In this document: piece by piece, positions 1 to 5,236 of the stretch | Layout of the letters: each line of letters begins with the position of its first letter | Numbering within the stretch: position 1 is the stretch's first letter | Assembly (NCBI GenBank): GCA_947463105.1 | Contig: CANHSD010000205.1 | Span: 1-5,236 of the forward strand | DNA length: 5,236 nt | Source: Chitinophagaceae bacterium | GTDB lineage: Bacteria > Bacteroidota > Bacteroidia > Chitinophagales > Chitinophagaceae | Reading direction: 5' to 3' | The notes under the pieces: model-generated | What the model saw: only the letters and a program-made list of their open reading frames with translations | What the model was told of the DNA's origin: nothing | Databases searched by the model: none | Program-made: the position numbers and the translations under genes

Positions 1-927
1 CGCCCATCAAAGGCCAACAAACCTTTTCAGATGGAAACGCAACACATCCATTCCTTTGAAGCGACAGATTCCAAAGGGAATACCTATGCCCGGATGGCTC
101 CTACACAATATCCAGTGGGCCCGGATGGCAATTCGGAGTTGTTGCAACGGTTGATGGTGTACAACAAGGAGGCGCTATGGAAAGATGTGGAGGCATGGTT
201 CAAAGGCGGAAAACCTGCCAGTGGCATGATTGATACCAGCAAAGCCCATATGCAAAAGTTTGAGAAGGGAGTCAGGTCAAACTGGAAAATTTATGGTGAT
301 CATATTCCAAAAGAAAAACGCGCCTTGACGAATATTACTTCTTTTATGGATGCAAATGTAACTGATGCTGCTACTTTAAAAGTACGCTGGCAAGGTGAGT
401 TGATCAGTAGAAGAAAAATAGGAAACGGTGCTGTCGTAACACTTCCTGAATATTATAAACTGCTTACATCAGCTAACGATACAATAGGTACCTGGGTTGC
501 GGTGGCAGCTACTGAAGTGCCAGCTGAAACGGGTCTTCACGGGGTGAGCTTTGGCAGGGCCGAAGACGACAGGACTTCGCTGGTCTATACAACGCCCAAA
601 GAAGATACCAGTTGCTGGAAAACACCTGGTCCTGCAGCAGGGCCCTTCAAAGTGAAATTGGGCGATGGCAGTACGTTGACCTACTATTGGTATCGATTCG
701 CTGATCAGCCTGCATTGCTGAATGCCAGTCTCAGCAGCAAGGAGCGTGAAGAGATGCAGCGACGTGCTGAATTGCTACACAGGTTTTGGACAAAAGAACG
801 CGAATACCTTCCACCACCCATGTCTGGAACGCTTGCCTATTTGGATCCTGCCTTGATTGTCAAACCTCCCAAAGGAATGGAGATAGGATATGTGCCGATT
901 GTTACACAACAGGGATTGGAAAAATAA
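1..927 (+). CDS. Conserved protein of unknown function, C-terminal part (5' end outside window)
   Basis: The reading frame is open from the first base to the TAA at 925-927, giving 308 visible residues. The first Met codon (base 31) is probably internal: the ten codons before it are open, no purine-rich ribosome site precedes it, and no signal peptide follows it. I do not recognise a named domain. Numbering from that Met, the fragment contains a charged alpha/beta-looking start (HIHSFEATDSKG, 5-16), a segment VVTLPEYYKL (135-144), TWVAVAATEVPAETGLHGVSF (in the range 154-174), an aromatic patch YYWYRFADQP (218-227), a Lys/Glu/Arg-rich probable helix (about 235-258), and a tail with PPPMSG and LDPALIVKPPKG (261-282). 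There are no membrane segments. Only two bases separate it from the next gene, so it is very likely in the same operon as the putative polysaccharide hydrolase. A role in that pathway, for example as an accessory or binding protein, is inference from position only. The call as a real gene is firm; the function is open. Confidence 0.85.
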   Translation, partial: RPSKANKPFQMETQHIHSFEATDSKGNTYARMAPTQYPVGPDGNSELLQRLMVYNKEALWKDVEAWFKGGKPASGMIDTSKAHMQKFEKGVRSNWKIYGDHIPKEKRALTNITSFMDANVTDAATLKVRWQGELISRRKIGNGAVVTLPEYYKLLTSANDTIGTWVAVAATEVPAETGLHGVSFGRAEDDRTSLVYTTPKEDTSCWKTPGPAAGPFKVKLGDGSTLTYYWYRFADQPALLNASLSSKEREEMQRRAELLHRFWTKEREYLPPPMSGTLAYLDPALIVKPPKGMEIGYVPIVTQQGLEK

Positions 928-929
928 CC

Positions 930-3611
930 ATGAATAAAATTTGTATACTGGTTGGCCTTGTAGTACTTATTTTTATTCGTACAGTCGGCTTGTCTCAATC
1001 GGCAGTAAGTGTCTTCACCACTGGGGGTCATACTGTTTATCATCTGCGTCCTGCCTTTTTTGGGCAAGGTAAAGACAGGGTGATCATCAGCGCCACCTAT
1101 GATGGCAGTGTACTTTGTCATACGCCTGAAGGAAAGTTGCATTGGAAAACACAGACCGGGGGAAATTTTCCTTTTGATCTTTGTGTGGCGGATGTCAATG
1201 GAGATGGGAGGGATGAGGTCTTGGTGGCCTCTGGTGATGGCGTTCTTTATGCCATTGACTCCAATGGCAAACACCTTTGGTCGTTTAAAAAGGAATTCCC
1301 TTTGTATCAGGTTTGTGCTGCCAAACAACCTGATGGTAGTTCCATCATTCTGACAGGCGGTGTTGAACAAGTGCTTTATGCTTTGTCTCCAACCGGACAG
1401 CTGCGCGGACAACTTTCAGTAGGCAGCTTTATTCGCCACTTGCGTGCTGGGGATATTCTGGGAGATGGTCGTGAATATGTTGCCATGGCCACGACCACTG
1501 GCGCATTGGCAGGCACACTGGGATTATCGCTATTGGACCCGGCACAGTTAAAATTTTTATGGACCCGAAACAATGTTGGGGAATATTTGCCCAATTCAGG
1601 ACGTAGATTTTTCAGTATGGCCATGATGGACCTTGATCATGATGGCAAACAGGAAATCGCTCTCAGTGGTAGTTGGGGTGAGAAAGGAAAGATTTATGCT
1701 TACGATGGTGAAGGCAACCAGCGCTTTGCAACATCTGACCCACTCATTCCCGATGTCCCTTACAGGATGAATATATTGGTGCCAGTTCATTTGCCCCAGG
1801 ATGAATATATCATTGGACAGTTCGGCAATATCCTGATTGTTTACAACTTGGATGGTTCATGCCGCGAAGTGGTGACTGGACAATTCTCTTATGCAAATGC
1901 CAGCTTCGATCCAATCACCCGAATTCTTTATTGTGGCAGCGAGGTTTCAGGTGGTGATGAAGTGGTGGCCATTCACCTAGACAAACCCGGTTGGCAGAAG
2001 GATTTTGCAGCAGCCAAGCCCGTGGGGAAATTGGCAAAAGTAATTGCTAACATGCAAACCCTCAAGTCTCAGGTTGCCAGTTTTAAAGCCCCTGCCTATC
2101 AGCCCGCTGCACGGAAAGTCGACATATTGCTCATGGATGAATATCATTATCGGACACCTGAAGCATTGCGTCGGGCTGAATACACCGGGCCTAACCTGCG
2201 GTACATATCACACCTAACATTGGGCCAGAAACCCGATTCAGGTGCACTTTGGTGCAGAGACCGCTCTGCATTTTCAAATTATGACCTGACAGCAGATGAA
2301 TTGGTGGCGCAGGTAAAAAAATGGGAGTCCAGCGGCTTAGATTTCATCCTACAGGCCAGCCATACCACCGCGATGCACATGTCGCCCTCCACCTTTGAGC
2401 GTGTCCTCAAAGCAGCACCCAAACATTTGTGGGGTTTTGAACTCTCCGAGCCGGGAGAGCAACTCAACGCGCATGAGCGTGAGATTGTAGAAAAAATTAT
2501 CGTGCCTTTGGCAGAACAGTGCAAGCTCAATGGCCAGAAAAAAATCCTTCTGCGCACAAAGAATATTTTTTGGAATGGCAATATTTACATGCCTTTCTGG
2601 CAAAATGTACTGATGGATCCCCGCTTCAAAGACATCATTGTCCCATGCCTGGAGGAAACCAATAGCCGAAGCCAGGACCTGAGCCTGTCAGGACGTTTAG
2701 GGCTTTGGCAGACCGGTGTTTTCGAGCGCTGGGCTTGCAGGGCAGAAACCGACAACGCCTGTTTTGGACGCATGTTTGAATGGTCTTCCCAGCAGTTGTT
2801 TTCACATCACCTGCGCAACATGGTATCCAGTGCTGCCCAAGGCTCGGATGTTTATTTCAATGGTATCCATCAGGGTCCATTTTCTGTATCTCTTGAAACC
2901 CAACTTTTCCCTTTTTATGATATGCTGGAAAAAGGGATTGTATTCATTCCCAAAAGGACTGAGCTGGCCAGCCTTTCTGGAGTAGCCATTGGCATGCGAT
3001 CACCTCCAGCTGAGGCCTTTTTGAAACATGGAACCAATGGGGCCCGCGTCATCCATCCCATAGGGCAGCCCCCATTGGTATTTGATCACCTCGATTGGTA
3101 CTGGGGCGGGGCTCCACTGATAGAACATGACTTTTCTCGATATGCTTTTGGCGTGAAACGACGCATGTTTAACTTCCTCCCAACAACTCCTTACGGAATG
3201 GTGACCATGGTCCCTGATGCGGCACTCCCCGGACTCAGCAGCCCCTATAAAAATAAAATTTCAACCGATGGGGCGTTTTTCTATGACAAAAAGGGCAAGG
3301 CATATGGACCTGTGGAATATCGCCCTGTTGTGGAAGCTGCATTGCGCGAAGCCTCCGCCAACCTGCCGGTGATCGTGAAAGGCGAAGCCAACTGGTCTGC
3401 AGCTTGGCTGGATGCCAAACATTTGCGCATCACACTCATCGATCCCGGATACGTTGATCCAGCAGACCGTGATGTTGAAATTGTATTGCAAAAAGAGGGG
3501 TGGACGCGTTGCAGAGATATCCTAAAGAATGAGGATATTCCCATTCGCCATCGCAGCATCCGCCTGCAAATTCCAATGGGCACATTGCGCATTGTTGATT
3601 TGATACAATAA
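930..3611 (+). CDS. Secreted beta-propeller / putative (beta/alpha)8 polysaccharide hydrolase, lambda-carrageenase (GH150)-like
   Basis: A complete 893-residue protein. The ATG at 930 is chosen because it sits 2 bases after the upstream stop and begins a good signal peptide: Lys3, hydrophobic core about 6-16, likely cleavage after Gly-Leu-Ser (20-22). The frame stays open upstream to a TTG at 786, but that would bury the signal peptide. The upstream sequence is A-rich, with only a weak GGA about 10 bases before the ATG. Residues about 45-360 hold seven propeller-like repeats of the PQQ/FG-GAP type (for example DGVLYAIDSNGKHLW, 103-117), with calcium-loop-like motifs DVNGDGRDE (88-96) and DLDHDGKQE (234-242). 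After a linker (about 361-395), residues 396-680 alternate short beta strands ending in polar or acidic residues with helices, as in a TIM barrel. The end (about 811-893) looks beta-rich. The architecture and length resemble lambda-carrageenases of family GH150 (about 940 residues, N-terminal propeller), which are exported endo-acting hydrolases. This match is from memory; substrate and catalytic residues are inferred, not shown. Another propeller-fused glycan-active enzyme is the main alternative. Confidence 0.72.
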   Translation: MNKICILVGLVVLIFIRTVGLSQSAVSVFTTGGHTVYHLRPAFFGQGKDRVIISATYDGSVLCHTPEGKLHWKTQTGGNFPFDLCVADVNGDGRDEVLVASGDGVLYAIDSNGKHLWSFKKEFPLYQVCAAKQPDGSSIILTGGVEQVLYALSPTGQLRGQLSVGSFIRHLRAGDILGDGREYVAMATTTGALAGTLGLSLLDPAQLKFLWTRNNVGEYLPNSGRRFFSMAMMDLDHDGKQEIALSGSWGEKGKIYAYDGEGNQRFATSDPLIPDVPYRMNILVPVHLPQDEYIIGQFGNILIVYNLDGSCREVVTGQFSYANASFDPITRILYCGSEVSGGDEVVAIHLDKPGWQKDFAAAKPVGKLAKVIANMQTLKSQVASFKAPAYQPAARKVDILLMDEYHYRTPEALRRAEYTGPNLRYISHLTLGQKPDSGALWCRDRSAFSNYDLTADELVAQVKKWESSGLDFILQASHTTAMHMSPSTFERVLKAAPKHLWGFELSEPGEQLNAHEREIVEKIIVPLAEQCKLNGQKKILLRTKNIFWNGNIYMPFWQNVLMDPRFKDIIVPCLEETNSRSQDLSLSGRLGLWQTGVFERWACRAETDNACFGRMFEWSSQQLFSHHLRNMVSSAAQGSDVYFNGIHQGPFSVSLETQLFPFYDMLEKGIVFIPKRTELASLSGVAIGMRSPPAEAFLKHGTNGARVIHPIGQPPLVFDHLDWYWGGAPLIEHDFSRYAFGVKRRMFNFLPTTPYGMVTMVPDAALPGLSSPYKNKISTDGAFFYDKKGKAYGPVEYRPVVEAALREASANLPVIVKGEANWSAAWLDAKHLRITLIDPGYVDPADRDVEIVLQKEGWTRCRDILKNEDIPIRHRSIRLQIPMGTLRIVDLIQ

Positions 3612-3619
3612 ACAACGCG
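3588..3619 (-). terminator. Weak hairpin just after the stop of the minus-strand gene; possible terminator
   Basis: Bases 3588-3596 (CGCATTGTT) and 3611-3619 (AACAACGCG) can pair over nine positions around a 14-base loop. In the minus-strand transcript every position pairs, counting one G-U wobble; in the plus-strand transcript the same position is an A-C mismatch. The stem begins 5 bases after the minus-strand TAG (3625-3627) and spans the stop codon of the plus-strand gene (3609-3611). No run of U follows it in either direction, so it is not a classical intrinsic terminator. It could be an RNA 3'-end stabiliser, a poor terminator, or chance. Confidence 0.22.
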
Positions 3620-3624
3620 GTCGT

Positions 3625-5236
3625 CTATTTCCCCAATTGGTAGATTGTATTTTGAATCTTTCCTGTTATGGGTTGTCCGTTCTTGCCAGTGAGTTGATAA
3701 TTGATTTCCATTGCCCATGTTGGTTTAATGCCAGGAATGGTAAGCATCAATTCCTTTCTGTCAGCACTCATTTCAACCTTGGTAACAGGAAGTGATTTCG
3801 TGTTGAAGTGATCTGATCCGTATTTTCTTGATCGGTTCAAATCCCATGTTTGGATCTTGAAGGAAGAATCATTTTTCACATCCCTTATGTTTAATTCATG
3901 TGAAAAGGTTAAGCGTATACCTTCTTTTTTGACATGTAGACCAACTGGAATGGTTGATTTTTCACCCATGTACCTTATCCGGTAAAAACCACCCAACTCT
4001 GGCTGGCTTGATCCCCATGCAGACAAGCCACAGGCGTACAATTGACCATCTGAAGGATTGAATCTTCCGCGCATAACCCCTGTAGAAAATTTTGGAATTG
4101 GCAACTCAAAAAGTCCACCCTGAATCTGGTTGCCAATTTTTTCATGGGGGACGATAAATACTTTCCCATAACCGTATGAAAAACTCAGCAGGCTTCCATT
4201 CAGTGGTCCCCATTTTTTACTATCTACCCAAAGCAATTCTGATGGGGATCGGTCAACATCCTTTTCTACCCATACCAATGGTTGTTCCATTCCTTTATCA
4301 GAACTATCTTTTGAGGGATTGTATCCAAACATGTTCCCATAAAATTTATTTTCTGATGTAACCCAGTTGATCCTGTTCATCGGGTTCCAGTGACCTTCCT
4401 GGTCGGTTACAAGAAAGGATCCATCTGGGTTGATGCATACGCCATTGGCAGCACGAAAACCGTTTGCAATTATACTGGTTGTTTGCCCGTCTTTACTCAC
4501 TTTTATCAGGGTACCATGCTGTGGCACGAGGGCTCTTCTGGCATGCCTGCCACTTTTTGCATAATAAAAATTTCCTTCCTTATCTGTTTGAAGCCCCATG
4601 GCAAATTCATGAAAATGATTGGTTACCTGATGATCACTGTTGAAGCTTTCATAAAAATCAATTTCATCATCACCATTGAGGTCATGCAGTTTAACAAGCT
4701 GGTCCCTGCAGGTCACAAATATTTTTTTATCTACAACCTTGATGCCCAAAGGTTGAAACAATCCTGCGCCAATCCTTTTCCACAACAAATTGCCTGAACT
4801 TTTCAAAATCCCCTCCACAAGCCAGATATCTCCATCTGTTGAACAAATCACTGCTTTGTTTTTATCCTCCAAAAAGTCGATCCCACTCAATCTCATTTGG
4901 TTTTTCCAGGGACTCTGATAGGGCAATTCCAACCTGTCTACCTTAAATGCACCCTTCTGCTCCCCTTTCGAAATGGCCGTTACCAATTTCTGGGGATATT
5001 GCGCTTCGCCACCACGGGTATAAGGCAACAGGTTTTCAGGTTCTTTGCTTGATGATGAAAGTTGTTTAAAATCGATTATGCCAGTGTTGGCAATCAAAAT
5101 TTTTACTTTGATTGATTTTGATGCCGGAACATCAAGAACAAAAAAACCTTTATCCTTGCCAAGGGTAACATCTTTTCCTACAACGGCAACAAGGGCATTG
5201 GTTTTTGCGATTCTCATTTTTAGCTTCGTTGTAGAA
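3625..5236 (-). CDS. DUF6797 / sorbosone-dehydrogenase-like beta-propeller protein, C-terminal part (5' end outside window)
   Basis: The minus-strand frame is open from the right edge to TAG at 3625-3627. The first visible Met (5217-5215) gives 530 residues, but the codons before it are open and it has no signal peptide or convincing ribosome site, so the true N-terminus lies outside the window. Numbering from that Met, residues 1-90 are a beta-rich linker region. A propeller spans about 105-415, with the conserved-looking blocks CSTDGDIWLVEG (125-136), GLFQPLGIKVV (152-162), an EF-hand-like DLNGDDEID (179-187), HFHEFAMGLQTD (201-212), GFRAANGV (253-260), TDQEGHW (271-277) and FYGNMFGY (292-299). 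A C-terminal beta domain (about 425-530) ends in a QNTIYQLG motif. This pattern recalls large exported proteins of Planctomycetota, Verrucomicrobiota and some Bacteroidota annotated as DUF6797 or heme-binding/glucose-sorbosone-dehydrogenase-like. No CxxCH heme motif occurs in the visible part. A sugar-oxidising or binding role is possible but unproven. It converges on the hydrolase gene and so is transcribed separately. Confidence 0.82.
   Translation of the reverse strand, partial: STTKLKMRIAKTNALVAVVGKDVTLGKDKGFFVLDVPASKSIKVKILIANTGIIDFKQLSSSSKEPENLLPYTRGGEAQYPQKLVTAISKGEQKGAFKVDRLELPYQSPWKNQMRLSGIDFLEDKNKAVICSTDGDIWLVEGILKSSGNLLWKRIGAGLFQPLGIKVVDKKIFVTCRDQLVKLHDLNGDDEIDFYESFNSDHQVTNHFHEFAMGLQTDKEGNFYYAKSGRHARRALVPQHGTLIKVSKDGQTTSIIANGFRAANGVCINPDGSFLVTDQEGHWNPMNRINWVTSENKFYGNMFGYNPSKDSSDKGMEQPLVWVEKDVDRSPSELLWVDSKKWGPLNGSLLSFSYGYGKVFIVPHEKIGNQIQGGLFELPIPKFSTGVMRGRFNPSDGQLYACGLSAWGSSQPELGGFYRIRYMGEKSTIPVGLHVKKEGIRLTFSHELNIRDVKNDSSFKIQTWDLNRSRKYGSDHFNTKSLPVTKVEMSADRKELMLTIPGIKPTWAMEINYQLTGKNGQPITGKIQNTIYQLGK

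Noticed and set aside
31..33. ATG at 31 as the true start of the first gene
   Set aside because: The frame is open to the window edge, with no ribosome site or signal peptide, so an internal Met is more likely.
786..929. Upstream extension of the hydrolase frame from a TTG at 786 (48 more residues)
   Set aside because: It lies inside the first gene, would bury the clear signal peptide that starts at 930, and has no better ribosome site.
935..943. TAAAATTTG resembling the Bacteroidota -7 promoter element (TAnnTTTG)
   Set aside because: The spacing is off by one base, it lies just inside the coding region of the second gene, and no -33 element is evident; chance in AT-rich sequence.
837..1412. 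191-codon minus-strand open frame
   Set aside because: It runs antisense across the first and second genes, shows no recognisable protein pattern, and the plus-strand frames there have clear domain signatures.
3633..3640. Palindrome CCAATTGG near the end of the minus-strand gene
   Set aside because: It is only 8 bases, lies within coding sequence, and has no repeat copies or other context suggesting a binding site.
3281..3718. 145-codon minus-strand open frame across the convergent junction
   Set aside because: It overlaps the ends of both well-supported genes, and its sequence shows no family pattern.
4390..4797. 135-codon plus-strand open frame
   Set aside because: It is antisense to the best-conserved propeller part of the minus-strand gene and looks like a shadow of it.

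Overview
The window holds three protein-coding genes and almost no non-coding DNA. Two genes lie head-to-tail on the plus strand: a gene cut off by the left edge (bases 1-927) and a complete 893-residue secreted protein (930-3611). A third gene lies on the minus strand (3625 to beyond the right edge) and converges on the second with a 13-base gap. No tRNA, rRNA, CRISPR array, insertion sequence or long repeat is visible.

The likely source is an environmental bacterium of the Bacteroidota. Base composition is moderate to AT-leaning, the signal peptide of the middle gene ends in a Gly-Leu-Ser-Gln stretch common in that phylum, and the start codon has A-rich sequence rather than a strong Shine-Dalgarno site before it. 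The gene families themselves also recall Planctomycetota and Verrucomicrobiota, so a relative of those groups, or transfer from them, cannot be excluded. This is inference from three genes without database searches.

The two plus-strand genes are separated by only 2 bases and are probably co-transcribed. The second encodes an exported protein with about seven N-terminal beta-propeller repeats, two of them with calcium-loop-like DxNxDG or DxDxDG motifs. These are followed by a region of about 500 residues whose strand pattern suggests a (beta/alpha)8 barrel. This layout resembles the lambda-carrageenase type of polysaccharide hydrolase (CAZy GH150). I offer that as the best family match from memory, with a true substrate that may be another, perhaps sulfated, polysaccharide. 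The first gene encodes the C-terminal 308 residues of a protein I cannot assign; its tight linkage suggests a role in the same process.

The minus-strand gene encodes the C-terminal 530 or more residues of a large protein of the kind annotated in Planctomycetota and Verrucomicrobiota as DUF6797 or glucose/sorbosone-dehydrogenase-like propeller proteins. It has a beta-propeller followed by a beta-sandwich-like tail. Its convergent orientation makes it a separate transcription unit, although it may belong to the same carbohydrate-utilisation region.
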